From assembly GCA_963792785.1 (NCBI GenBank), contig CAWBXO010000001.1, forward strand, positions 2,046,001 through 2,110,000: a DNA stretch of 64,000 nt. Reading direction: 5' to 3'. The translations under genes and the position numbers were made by a program. Shown piece after piece: positions 9,691-19,900 of the stretch. The notes beneath the pieces are model-generated. The model worked only from the letters and a program-made list of their open reading frames with translations, had not been told where the DNA came from and searched no databases. The stretch comes from CAWIMX01 sp963792785 (lineage in GTDB: Bacteria; Acidobacteriota; Vicinamibacteria; Vicinamibacterales; CAVVIG01). The first letter of the stretch is position 1; every line of letters begins with the position of its first letter.

Positions 9691-11506
9691 ATGTTGTCGC
9701 CGGACTTGGTGCCCACGCGGCTGGTCCCACCCGCGAGTCGCGGGCGGATTGTCGTCAAAGACGCTCGCCCCCCGTCACGCCTTCGCACCTGGTCCGTGCT
9801 GGTGGCCATGCTCCAGTATCTGGGCACGCTGGCCCTGCTGCGGCTGAAGGGCACCCTGGACAGCGGCGTCGCCGGCGCTCAGCTTCGCGAGAGGTTCGAA
9901 GGGCTGGGCGGGCTCTGGCTCAAGGTCGGCCAATTGCTGTCCCTGCGCATCGATCTCTTCCCCCAGGCCTTCTGTCAGGAGCTGGCCAAACTGCAGAATC
10001 GCGCCGTCGGCTTTCCGACCTCGCTGGCGCGTCAGATCATCGAAGCCGACCTGGGCGCGCCCATCGAGCACTTCTTCGATGAATTCGTCGATGAGCCGTT
10101 CGCCGTGGCGTCCATCGGCCAGGTGCACCGGGCTCGCCTCAAGCAGGAGGGCGTCTACGTCGCCATCAAGGTGCAGAAGCCGTACGCACCGCAACTCTTC
10201 GCGCGCGATCTGGTCTTCGTGCGGTGGCTGGTCCGTCTCCTCCAGTTCATCCGGTTCCTGCCGCACATGCGATGGGATCTCGGCTATGAAGAGCTCTGCG
10301 AGGTCATGAAGGAGGAGCTCGACTTCCACTACGAAGCGTCCTCGATGCGGCGCATGAAGAAGTCCCTTCGCGGACACCGCATCTACGTCCCCAGCGTCTT
10401 TTCCCGCTACTGCTCGAAGCGCGTGCTGGTGACCGAATTCGTCCATGCCGTGCTGATGGCCGACTACATCAAGATGGCCGATACGGAACCGGAACGGCTG
10501 GCGGCCTGGGTGACGACGAACAACGTCGATCCCCGGAAAGTGGCCCGGCGGCTGATTCACTCGATCTTCCGCCAACTGCTCGAGAACAATCTCTACCACG
10601 GCGATCTCCACCCTGGGAACATCGTGCTGCTCCGCGACAGCCGGATCGCGCTCATCGATTTCGGCTCGACCAACTTCACCGAGCGCGAGTATCTGGGGAA
10701 GTTCAAGATGTTCATCCGCGCGCTGGCGACGCGGGACTACGCCAAAGCGGGCGACCTCTGTCTGATGCTGACAGCGAGTCTTCCCAACATCGATACCGAG
10801 CAGGTCAAGGAAGAGCTGGTCAGCGCGCTGCGGGCCTGGGCGACCCGCACGCTGGTGCGCGAGCTGCCGTACCACGACAAGTCGCTCGACAACGCCACGA
10901 TTCAGGTCGTGAAGATTCTGGTCGAATATCGCTGCACGATGGAATGGGCATGGTTGCGCATCCATCGGGCGCTGACGACGCTCGATACGTCCCTCATCTA
11001 CCTGTATTCAAGCGTCAACTACACGCGGATGCTCCAGAAGTACTTTCAGAAGGCCGAGCGCCGGAAGCTCAAGGCGATGATGGGCACGGAGATGGTGCGG
11101 CGGTCCCTGGGCGCCTTCGCCACGGCATTGGACATCCAGGACCGCGTCAACGAGTACACGGTCTTCCAGGGCACCCTCGTCCGGCGGCACGCTCAGGTGT
11201 TTCGTGACGCCACCAGCAAAGTGTCCGCGATTGGCTCGGTCATCGTGGAATTCGTCTGGGCGGGGTTCGGCCTCCTCGGGTTCTGCGGCCTCGTCCTCTA
11301 TCTCGACCAGCGGGGCACCGTGGCCATCGAACGGTGGCTCGGACCGCAGAATCGCCGGCTGGTTCCATCGCGTGCCGCGGCTGGACGGCGCCGTGTGGCT
11401 GGCGTTGCTGGTCGTGTTCGTGTTCATCCTGCGGGTGCTCGTCCGGCTGCGCAAGAAGTTGGCCCAGAAGGACGTCCGCTCCCACGAACGGGTCGCGGCG
11501 GTTTGA
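9691..11506 (+). CDS. UbiB/AarF (ABC1) family kinase-like protein, frame break near the 3' end
   Basis: Atypical kinase-like protein of the ABC1/ADCK/UbiB family, membrane-anchored and in known members needed for lipid or quinone synthesis. Seen: the KxGQ motif in WLKVGQLLSLRIDLFP (about residue 79), VASIGQVHRARL in place of the alanine-rich loop, HGDLHPGN (about 302) and IDFGS (about 324). A first C-terminal membrane helix (FVWAGFGLLGFCGLVLYLD) is in this frame. The second (AVWLALLVVFVFILRVLV) and its basic tail are in the +1 frame, ending at 11506. The break lies between about 11330 and 11365; without it the protein runs on as an arginine-rich shadow to 11556. The start ATG has no clear Shine-Dalgarno. 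First gene of the plus-strand acyl/exporter cluster. Confidence 0.85.
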
Positions 11507-11556
11507 GAATCTGCGCGGCGGGTGCGATTCTGCTATCATCGCGTTCCCCCCAGTAG

Positions 11557-12795
11557 ATGGCGCCAGCGCACGGGAACCGACGTATGTTGCCATCGGTCTT
11601 GGTCTCGGAACTGCCCAGAAACGCCGTGGTGTCGACGCGCTGGTCGGACGCGATGCTCGACGGCCTGCGGCTCGTCGCCGATCCCGAGACCGATCCGCTC
11701 GCCGAGGAGTTGTTCGCGCGCGAGGGCCCGCCCGGTCTCGTCCGCATGACCAGAGCCCTCGAAGACTGGGAGGCGCCGATTCCCGCGGACTTCCCCGCCG
11801 GCATGCGTGAGTGGTTTGCCACTCCGATCGACTATCCCGCCTTCGTGCATCCAGACAAGATCCGTGTCGCCGAGGCGCTGTTCATCGAGTACGGCCCCGT
11901 CTCGACCGTCGCCTTGCTCATGTGCGCCGTACCGCATTTCTTCACGAATCCCGCCGGCTCCCGGTCGTTCTATCTGGCGAGGATCTTCAGTCCCGACTCC
12001 CTCCGCAATCGCATGCTCGAGATCACGCAGTTCGTCTCGAGCATCACGCAGTACGGCGGTCTCGCCCAGTTCTGGGTCGCTCCGGCGCAGCGGCTGCCGA
12101 GCGACGGCCCGCACGGCGTCCGCAAGGGCGCGGGCGTGGTGACGGTGCAGAAACTTCGAATGATTCACTCGGGCATCCGCATCCTGCTGCGGCTGCCGCG
12201 GGACCCCGAGAAGGGCTGGGATCAGGCGCGGCTTGGCGCGCCGATCAACCAGGAAGACCTGTGCGAGGCGGTGCTCTGCTTCTGCTTCTGCACCATCGAC
12301 TCGCTGGCCAAGCTGGGCCTCGCCCAGGACGAGGCCGAACAGGAAGCGACGCTGTGCGCCTGGAAGACCGTCGGACACTTGCTCGGCCTGGACCCCCGCC
12401 TGCAGCCGGCGAACGTATCCGAGGCGCGCGCCCTGCACAAGCAGCTGTTCGAGCGGTCCTGCACGGAGACGATGGAATCGAAGGTCCTCATTCAGGAGGT
12501 CGTGCACATCATGCGGAAGATGATGCCGTGGGGGCTGCGCGGTGTGCCCCCGGCGCTGATGCGCTACCTCATGGGATCCCGTGTCGCCAACCAACTCGAG
12601 GTGCCCCGCAGCCGGATGATCCTCGGAGTGTTGGCCAGGACGCACTGGCTCTGGGGGGAACACCGGCTATTCGCGCGTCTCGCCCGGGTCATGAGCCCGT
12701 GGTTGACCGCGTGGATGGCCACACAGGAATCACGGCACGCGCATCCGCTCCTGCCGGAGACGACGGCCGATGCCCTGGGATCGCATCGGATGTGA
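11557..12795 (+). CDS. Oxygenase MpaB family protein (DUF2236, haem-binding)
   Basis: 412-residue protein of the MpaB/latex-clearing-protein superfamily, whose members are b-type haem oxygenases or monooxygenases acting on hydrophobic chains. Seen: the haem-side helix QKLRMIHSGIRILLRLP with His near residue 200, then APINQEDLCEAVLCF (about 230), the family's NQEDL signature. No signal peptide is present, so it is probably cytoplasmic or membrane-associated. Placed between a UbiB-like kinase and an acyl carrier protein, it may oxidise an acyl chain made by the cluster; that is inference. The first ATG is used; neither it nor the ATG at 11584 has a good ribosome site. Confidence 0.85.
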   Translation: MAPAHGNRRMLPSVLVSELPRNAVVSTRWSDAMLDGLRLVADPETDPLAEELFAREGPPGLVRMTRALEDWEAPIPADFPAGMREWFATPIDYPAFVHPDKIRVAEALFIEYGPVSTVALLMCAVPHFFTNPAGSRSFYLARIFSPDSLRNRMLEITQFVSSITQYGGLAQFWVAPAQRLPSDGPHGVRKGAGVVTVQKLRMIHSGIRILLRLPRDPEKGWDQARLGAPINQEDLCEAVLCFCFCTIDSLAKLGLAQDEAEQEATLCAWKTVGHLLGLDPRLQPANVSEARALHKQLFERSCTETMESKVLIQEVVHIMRKMMPWGLRGVPPALMRYLMGSRVANQLEVPRSRMILGVLARTHWLWGEHRLFARLARVMSPWLTAWMATQESRHAHPLLPETTADALGSHRM

Positions 12796-12811
12796 AGACA
12801 CGGCCGCGCGA

Positions 12812-13093
12812 TCAGTGGCGGTCGCGAAGGCGGTCGAGCACGGCGACAATCGATCGAACGCTGGTATACGAATCGAGGTCCTCATCAGGCAGTTCCACGT
12901 CGAAACGCTTTTCGAGGGCGGCGACGATTTGAAGGCCCTGCAGCGAGTCCACGTTCAGGTCGGCGCGCAGGTCCGTGTCGACGCCGATTGTGTGACGCGG
13001 CGCTTTCGTGATGGCCGCCACGATGGCCATCACGTTTTGTTCGGTGTCGTCCACGGGCATCCTTTCGGCGTGTAAGTCGAGTATCGTAGTCAT
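12812..13093 (-). CDS. Acyl carrier protein
   Basis: 93-residue (or 82-residue, from the ATG at 13060) stand-alone acyl carrier protein. The phosphopantetheine site is DLNVDSLQGLQI, with Ser50 as attachment point, followed by EKRFDVELPDEDL, the usual acidic helix II/III. It would carry an acyl chain as a thioester in the cytoplasm. It is the only minus-strand gene in the core of the cluster before 20.6 kb, convergent with the MpaB-type gene and divergent from the radical SAM gene, with 35 bases between starts. The fatty acyl-AMP ligase at 21906 is the natural loading partner. No phosphopantetheinyl transferase, ketosynthase or thioesterase is nearby. Confidence 0.9.
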   Translation of the reverse strand: MTTILDLHAERMPVDDTEQNVMAIVAAITKAPRHTIGVDTDLRADLNVDSLQGLQIVAALEKRFDVELPDEDLDSYTSVRSIVAVLDRLRDRH

Positions 13094-13128
13094 TCTCCGC
13101 AGTGCGGTGCAAGGGTGAAGGAGCGTCT

Positions 13129-14493
13129 ATGCGTATCGGACTGATCGCGATGAGCGGCGTGCGCGTCTACAACGAGAAACTGCTGCAGGTAGGCGTCACG
13201 CTCCCACAATTCGTCAACCGGGGAGAGGTGATCGCGCAGCTTCCCTCCCTCGCCCTGCTCGTCCTGGCGGCCTCCACGCCCGACGAGGTCCAGGTAGATT
13301 ACATCGAGGTGGCCGACGTCAAGACGTGCGGTCCCGCCGACCTGCCGTACGACCTCGTGGCGCTGACCTCCTACACCGCCATGGCGTACGAGATGTACGA
13401 CCTGGCCGATCGCGTGCGCGCGGCGGGGATCCCGGTGGTGATCGGCGGGCTCCACGCCAGCTTTGCCGCCGAGGAAGCCAAGGCACACGCCGACGCCATC
13501 TGTGTCGGCGAGGGCGAGGCGCTCTGGCCGGAGATCGTCGCCGACTTTCAGCGCGGGGGGGTGGCGGCGTTGAAGCCGTTCTATCGCGAGGCGGCGCCGG
13601 GCACCTACGACCTGGCGCGCAGTCCGATGCCCAGGTTCGAATTGCTCCTGAACCGGCGCTACAACCGCATCACGGTCCAGACCGTTCGCGGCTGTCCGCT
13701 CGATTGCGAGTTCTGCGGCGCCTCGAAGCTCTACGGGCCGAAGTTCCGGCGCAAGCCGCTCCAGAAGGTCCTGGCGGAAATCGGGCGTATCAAGGAGCTC
13801 TGGGGAGACAACGCCTTCTTCGAGCTCGCGGACGACAACTCGTTCGCCAACCGCGCCTGGGCCCGCGAGTTCCTGCTCGGCATCCGGGATCTCGATCTCC
13901 GGTGGTTCACCGAAACCGACATCTCGATTGCCGACGACGACGAGTTGCTGCGGCTCCTGGCGCAAAGCGGGTGCCGGCAGATCCTCGTCGGCCTCGAATC
14001 CGTCTATCCGAGCTCGCTCGATGGGATCGACCGCGCGAACTGGAAACTGAAGCGGCTCGGCCAGTACATGGACTCGATCAAGAAGATTCAGTCGCACGGG
14101 GTCACGGTCAACGGCTGCTTCATCGTGGGCAACGACGGCGACGACCCCGGCGTCTTCGAAGCGCTGCGGGACTTCATCGAGAAGAGCGAGCTGCTCGAGG
14201 CCCAGGTGACGATTCTGACGCCGTTCCCCGGCACCCACCTCCTGAAGCGGCTGCAGACCGAAGGGCGACTGCTCTACGATCGCTTCTGGGACAAGTGCAC
14301 GTTGTTCGATCTGGTCTTCCAGCCGAAACAGATGACGCCCGACGAGCTCGTCGAGGGTCATACGTGGCTGATGACCCAGATTTACAACAAGGAGCAGTAC
14401 ACGAAGCGGAAGCGTCACTACGTGAACCTCATGAAGGCGCTCGATCTGGAGTGGTACGCCCCCGAGCGGGAAGCGCTGGAATTCTTCCAGTAA
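13129..14493 (+). CDS. B12-binding radical SAM protein
   Basis: 454-residue cytoplasmic enzyme with an N-terminal cobalamin-binding Rossmann region (VIGGLHASFAAEEA, about residues 103-116) and a radical SAM barrel whose cluster motif is RGCPLDCEFCGAS (about 186-198, CxxxCxxC). It belongs to the large class that methylates or rearranges unactivated carbons in lipids and antibiotics; the reaction cannot be read from sequence. The ATG at 13129 is chosen because GAAGGAG lies five bases upstream, though the frame opens at 13102. TolC follows two bases after its stop, so modification and export genes are co-transcribed. GLESVYPSSLDG and the later PFPGTHLLKRL are usual for B12-type family members. 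Confidence 0.93.
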   Translation: MRIGLIAMSGVRVYNEKLLQVGVTLPQFVNRGEVIAQLPSLALLVLAASTPDEVQVDYIEVADVKTCGPADLPYDLVALTSYTAMAYEMYDLADRVRAAGIPVVIGGLHASFAAEEAKAHADAICVGEGEALWPEIVADFQRGGVAALKPFYREAAPGTYDLARSPMPRFELLLNRRYNRITVQTVRGCPLDCEFCGASKLYGPKFRRKPLQKVLAEIGRIKELWGDNAFFELADDNSFANRAWAREFLLGIRDLDLRWFTETDISIADDDELLRLLAQSGCRQILVGLESVYPSSLDGIDRANWKLKRLGQYMDSIKKIQSHGVTVNGCFIVGNDGDDPGVFEALRDFIEKSELLEAQVTILTPFPGTHLLKRLQTEGRLLYDRFWDKCTLFDLVFQPKQMTPDELVEGHTWLMTQIYNKEQYTKRKRHYVNLMKALDLEWYAPEREALEFFQ

Positions 14494-14495
14494 CC

Positions 14496-15848
14496 ATGTG
14501 GCACCCGAGGCTCTTCGCCATCGCCCTGTCGGTTCTCGCGGGGATGGCTCTGACGGTCCCCCGCGCGCTGGCGCAAGGGCAGCCCGAAGAGCTCTCCCTG
14601 GAGCGGGCGATCGACCTGGCCTTGGCCTCGAATCGGCCCGCGCGCATCGCCGCGCTGGCCGAAGCGAAAGCCGGCGACGACATCGAGGCGCTGCGGACCC
14701 AGCGCCTCCCGAAGTTCGATCTCAAGGTGCTCGAGGGCGGCTTTCTCTCGCCGCTGGAGTTTTCGTTTCAGCAGGGGTCGCTCGGGACGTATCCCGCCAC
14801 GGGCCCCATCCCGTTTTCGGACGTGACCGTCGACTCGCCCCGGCGTCTCGCCACGGGCCTGGTCTTCGGCGCGGTCCAGCCGCTGACGCAACTCCGCAGA
14901 ATCGCCCAGGGAGAAAAACTGCTGGCGCTCGGCCAGGACGTGGCGGCCGAGAAGACGCGAAGCGAGCGCCAGAAGCTCGTGGCCGACGTGAAGCGTGCCT
15001 ACTATGGCTTGCAGCAGGCCAAGGCGGGTCTCGTGGCGGTTGGCCAGGCCGGGAGCCAACTCGAGGAACTGGAACGCGTCGTGCGGTCCTATGTGGAGGC
15101 CCAGGTCGCGTTGCCGGGCGACGATCTGGCCGTTCGTACCGAGCAGTCGCGCGTCGCCCTGCAACGGCTGACGCTCCGCAATCTCGAGGCGACGCTCACG
15201 GAGCGGATCAACCTGCTGCTCGGGCGCGACCTGACGACCGCGTTCGCGGTCCCGGAGCTGCCGGCCGCCTCGTCGGTGCCGGATCTGGCGGGAGCGATCG
15301 CGCAGGCGAAGGCCTCGCGGCCGGAGATTCGCACCGCCGGCCTCGACGCGCGGCGCGCGGCCGAGGATCGGCGGCTGAAGCAGATGGAGCGGACGCCGGA
15401 CGTCAGCCTGGCGTTCAGCTATCTCCGGACGTTCAATGTCGATGTGCTGCCCCACAACGTGGCGGCGGCCGGCGTGATCCTGAGTTGGGAACCCTTCGAC
15501 TGGGGCCGCCGGGGGGCCGAAGGGGAGGCGCGAACGCGGACCCTGGAGCAGGCCACGCTCGGTGTGCAGGAAACCGAGGCCCTGATCGAGCTCGACGTCC
15601 GGGTCAAGCACCGCACACTCGTCGAGGCGCGGCAGCGCCTCGAACTGCGGTCGCTCGAACGCGAAACGGCGACCGAACGTCTGCGCGTCGCGACGGATCG
15701 CTATCGTGTCGAGGCATCGCTCCTCCGAGACGTGCTGGAAGCGCAGACGGGACTGGCGACGGCGGTGCAGGACTATCAGCAGGCGCTGGGCGAATTCTGG
15801 ACCGCTTTTGCCGAATTCGACCAGTCCATTGGAGACGATGGGCCATGA
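14496..15848 (+). CDS. TolC family outer-membrane efflux protein
   Basis: 450-residue outer-membrane channel of the TolC type, with signal peptide (residues 1 to about 26, ending ALAQG) and the two internal repeats of long helices rich in Ala, Leu, Glu and Arg (for example ERAIDLALASNRPARIAALA and EVKHRTLVEARQ-like stretches). It should form the exit duct for the adaptor and RND pump encoded next. It starts two bases after the radical SAM stop and overlaps the adaptor start by four bases (ATGA), so translation is coupled. A separate TolC-like protein is encoded at 62231-63559 for the second pump. Confidence 0.9.
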   Translation: MWHPRLFAIALSVLAGMALTVPRALAQGQPEELSLERAIDLALASNRPARIAALAEAKAGDDIEALRTQRLPKFDLKVLEGGFLSPLEFSFQQGSLGTYPATGPIPFSDVTVDSPRRLATGLVFGAVQPLTQLRRIAQGEKLLALGQDVAAEKTRSERQKLVADVKRAYYGLQQAKAGLVAVGQAGSQLEELERVVRSYVEAQVALPGDDLAVRTEQSRVALQRLTLRNLEATLTERINLLLGRDLTTAFAVPELPAASSVPDLAGAIAQAKASRPEIRTAGLDARRAAEDRRLKQMERTPDVSLAFSYLRTFNVDVLPHNVAAAGVILSWEPFDWGRRGAEGEARTRTLEQATLGVQETEALIELDVRVKHRTLVEARQRLELRSLERETATERLRVATDRYRVEASLLRDVLEAQTGLATAVQDYQQALGEFWTAFAEFDQSIGDDGP

Positions 15849-16960
15849 ACTCGGGATGTCGCGCCGTGTGGGGCGTCTGCGCGTTGGCGATCGCGGCCGG
15901 CGGCTGCACGCGGGAGGGCCACGAGCCACCGCCGCCGACGCCGGTTCGCGTGGAAGCGGTGGGTGCCGCGAGCAGCGCCTCCACGCTGCGGTATTCGGCG
16001 GCGATCCTTCCGGGCCGGCGTGTCGACCTGGCCTTCAAGGTACCTGGCTATATCGGCGAGATCGCCCAGGGCGCCGGAGGGGGTGGCCGCATCCTGCAGG
16101 AGGGCGACCACGTCCGGCGCGGCGACGTGCTCGCCCGCATCCGTCCAGGCGACTTCGAGGCGAAAGTCAGCCAGGCCCGCTCGCAGGAACACGAAGCGGA
16201 TGCGGCGTTCGCGCAGGCGCAGCAGGCGTGGGCTCGGTCGCAACAGCTCTACGAACGCGCGAGCCTGACCCGGACCGATTATGATGCCGCCAAGGCGGCA
16301 TATGACACGGTGGTGGCCAAGCGAGACGGCGCGCGGGCGCTCGTCACCGAAGCGCTCAACGCGCTCGCCGATTCGTCGCTGACCAGCCCGCTCGACGGCG
16401 TGATCGTGAAGCGTCTCATCGAGGTCGGTTCGCTCGTCGGCCCCGGCACGCCGGGTTTCGTGATTGCCGACAACACGACCGTCAAGGTGTCGTTTGGCGC
16501 GCCGTACGACGTCACGAAGGGGCTGAGCGTCCGCCAACCGATCGCGATCACCACCGACGCGTACCCCAACGAGCGGTTCGAAGGCCGCGTCTCGAGCCTC
16601 GCGCCGACGGCCGATCCGGGCAGCCTGGTGTTCGACGTGGACATCACGGTGCCGAATCCGGACGGCCGGCTGAAGCCCGGGATGGTCGCCGCGCTGGAGC
16701 TGGCACACGGGGAGCAGGGGGAACAGCTCACCGTTCCGCTCGCGGCGATCATCCGCTCGGCGCAGCAGGCGGACGGCTATGCCGTGTTCGTCGTGGAAGA
16801 TCGCGACAACACGCCCTACACGAAGCGCACGGATGTCACGCTCGGCGCCATGGTCGGCAACGCCATTGCCGTCACCGGCGGACTTCACCCGGGCGACCGG
16901 GTGATCGTGACCGGCGCGACGATCGTGGCCGACGGGGAACCCGTCGAGATCCTGCAGTAA
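15845..16960 (+). CDS. RND efflux periplasmic adaptor lipoprotein (HlyD/AcrA type)
   Basis: 371-residue membrane-fusion protein. A lipoprotein signal ends in IAAGGC (Cys about residue 21), so it is anchored to the inner membrane facing the periplasm. The barrel-sandwich halves are FKVPGYIGEI and LTSPLDGVIVKRLIEVGS, with a coiled-coil hairpin between them (AQAQQAWARSQQLYER), then a beta-barrel (KVSFGAPYDV) and membrane-proximal GLHPGDRVIVTGA. It joins the TolC channel to the RND permease four bases downstream. The unusually glycine-rich insertion AQGAGGGGRILQEGD sits in the first sandwich half. Confidence 0.92.
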   Translation: MNSGCRAVWGVCALAIAAGGCTREGHEPPPPTPVRVEAVGAASSASTLRYSAAILPGRRVDLAFKVPGYIGEIAQGAGGGGRILQEGDHVRRGDVLARIRPGDFEAKVSQARSQEHEADAAFAQAQQAWARSQQLYERASLTRTDYDAAKAAYDTVVAKRDGARALVTEALNALADSSLTSPLDGVIVKRLIEVGSLVGPGTPGFVIADNTTVKVSFGAPYDVTKGLSVRQPIAITTDAYPNERFEGRVSSLAPTADPGSLVFDVDITVPNPDGRLKPGMVAALELAHGEQGEQLTVPLAAIIRSAQQADGYAVFVVEDRDNTPYTKRTDVTLGAMVGNAIAVTGGLHPGDRVIVTGATIVADGEPVEILQ

Positions 16961-16964
16961 GGCC

Positions 16965-19900
16965 ATGGCCCACGGACGTTCCGACGCCGACATCGTTCAG
17001 CACACCCACAACACCGCCCGTTTCTTCACCGAGAACCGGCAGATCGCCTGGGTGCTGCTGGTCGGCGTGGCGCTCTGGGGCGTGTACGGCTATCTCGACA
17101 TGCCGAAGCGGAAGGATCCGGTGTTTCCGGTCATTTATGCGGCGGCGGTGTGCCAATGGCCCGGCGCGAGCGCCGAACGGATCGAGCGTCTCGTCACGCG
17201 CAAGATCGAGGAACAGATCTCGGGGAACGCGCGCGTCGAGCGCATCGAGTCGACCACGCGCAGCAACGTGTCGATCGTGGTCATCGCGCTCGACGAGCGC
17301 ATCACCGACCCCGCCAACGAATGGGACGACATCGCGTTCCGGCTCAATGCGATCCGGGACCTCCCGCCGGGCGCCGGACCGATCGAGTTCATTCGGGATT
17401 TCGGCGACACCGCGACGCTCATGCTCACGGTCGCCAGCCCGAAGGTCGGTCCGGTCGAGCTGTCGCTCCGCGCCCGTGACATCCGCACGGCCATCGAGCA
17501 GGCGCGCGCCCGGGCTCCCGTGGCGGACCAGCCGCGCCGCGCCTCGATCGTCGTGCCGTTCCCGCCGTCCTTGAGCGTCGTCATCGCCGAGCGGCATCGG
17601 GATCTGGTCAGCCAGGCGCTGGTGGGCGAAGGGCTGATCGCGGCGAGCGAACCGATCGCCGGGGCCGGCTATGTCGGGTTCGATTTCACGGCCCTGGCGG
17701 ACGAGACCGTGCTGGCCGCGGCGCTCGATCGCGTGATGACCGAACGGCTGGTGCCTGCCGAGTATCACCCGGACATCTGGTCGCCGATGTTCGTCCGCGA
17801 CCCGGCCGACACCGAGAAGGCCCTCGCCGCCGTGGCGGGCGATCGCTACACCTATCGCGAGCTCGACGTCTTCACCGATCTCATCAAGCGCACGCTGCAG
17901 ACGGTGCCGTTTGTCTCGAAAGTGACGCGCGCCGGCCTCCTGCCCGAACAGATCGATCTGGACTACTCGCAGGAACAGCTGACGTCGGCCGGGGTGCCGG
18001 TGTCGAAGCTCGTGGAGATCCTCGGCGCCCGGAACATCACCTTGCCCGGAGGCATGCTGGACATCGCGGGACGCTCGCTGCTCATCGATCCCTCGGGAGA
18101 GTTCCACTCCGAGGCCGAGATCGGCGACGTGATTGTCGGCACGTCTCCCTCGGGCCGGCCGGTCTACCTGCGCGACGGGGCCGAGATCTACCGCGCCTAT
18201 CAAACACCGCCTCGTTATCTGAACTACTACCAGGCTCGAGACGAGAGCGGCCACTGGCAGCGGGACCGCGCGATCACGCTGGCCGTCCAGATGCGCCCGG
18301 GCCAGCAGATCGGCGATTTTGGCGCCGCCGTCGATCAGGCGCTGGCGGGCCTGGCGCCGAGGCTGCCCTCGGACCTCATCCTGGCACGCCCGTCGGATCA
18401 GCCGCGCCAGGTCCGTGAGAACGTCGGGCTTTTCATGCAGAGCCTGTACGAGGCCATCGCCCTCGTCATCCTCGTCGCGCTCATCGGCTTCTGGGAATGG
18501 CGAGCGGCGCTGCTCATGGCCCTGTCGATTCCCCTCACGCTCGCCCTGACATTCGGCCTGATGGACGTGCTCGGCGTGGATATCCAACAGGTCTCCGTGG
18601 CCTCGCTGATCATCGCCCTGGGGCTGCTGGTGGACGACCCCGTGGTCGCGGGCGATGCCATCAAACGCGATCTCAATCACGGGCATCCGCGCCACGTGGC
18701 CGCCTGGCTGGGGCCGACCAAGCTCGCCACCGCCATCATGTTCGCGACGATCACCAACATCGTGGCGTACCTGCCGCTGTTGATGCTCAAGAGCCAGACG
18801 GGACGATTCATTTACAGCCTGCCGGTCGTGCTGGCGTGCGCGCTGGTTGCCTCGCGGCTCGTGTCGATGACCTTCATTCCGCTGCTCGGGTCCTACCTGC
18901 TGCGTCCGGGCCGGAAGGCGGAGACGCCGCAGGAGGAGCGGCGGACCAGAGGCTTCACGGGCGTGTACTATCGGAGCGTCGGCTGGGCGCTCGACCATCG
19001 GTGGATGGTGCTGGCCGCCGCCCTGACGCTCCTCGTCGCCGGCGGCGCGTTCGTCACGACGCTTCGCATCCAGTTCTTTCCCAAGGACTTGTCATATCTC
19101 TCGTATGTCGATGTGTGGCTGCCGGAGGACGCGACCATCGGCGCAACCGGCGAGGTGGCGGCTCGCGCCGAGGACGTCATCAGGCGGGTGGCGGACGACT
19201 ACGCGCACGAACATCCGAACAAGGATGGCACGCCCAAGGACGTGCTGCTGTCGATCACGTCCTTTGTCGGCGGCGGCGGGCCTCGATTCTGGTTTTCCGT
19301 GGCGCCGGAACTGTTCCAACCGAACTACGCCCAGCTCATCATCAACGTGCGCGACAAGCACGATACGGAGCATCTCGTCGCGCCGCTTCAACACGCGCTG
19401 AGCGCGGAGATTGCCGGCGCCCGTCTCGACGTTCGACAACTCGAAACGGGCAAGCCCGTCGGCATCCCGGTGTCGATCCGCCTCTCGGGGGAAGACATCC
19501 CGGAACTGCGGCACCTCGCCGACCAGGTGCGGACGATTCTGCGAAGCGTGCCGACGGCCGCCCGCGTCCGCGACGATTGGGGCGTGGACAGCTTCAAGGT
19601 CAAACTCGAGGTCGATTCGGACAAGGCGAACTTCGCGGGCATCTCGAACCTCGATGTCGCGGCGTCGTCGGCCATCGGCATGAACGGGCTCACGGTGACG
19701 ACGTTGCGGGAAGGCGACCAGCAGATTCCCGTCGTGGCGCGCCTGAGAGTCGAGGAACGGGCGAGGCTGTCCGACATCCAGAACCTCTACGTCTTTCCGG
19801 TGCTCGGCGGATCGGCGAGGGTGCCGCTCGAGCAGGTCTCGCGCGTCCGCTATCAGATGGATACGGAGAAGATCCGGCGGCGCAACCAGTTCAGAACGAT

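Noticed and set aside
11330..11365. Programmed +1 frameshift in the UbiB-like gene
   Set aside because: No slippery codon, stop codon at the shift or stimulating structure is evident, and five other genes show the same kind of break, so an insertion error or mutation is more likely.
13326..14495. N-terminal extension of the TolC gene to an 840-residue fusion
   Set aside because: The extra part is a different-frame reading of the radical SAM gene; the TolC signal peptide begins at 14496.
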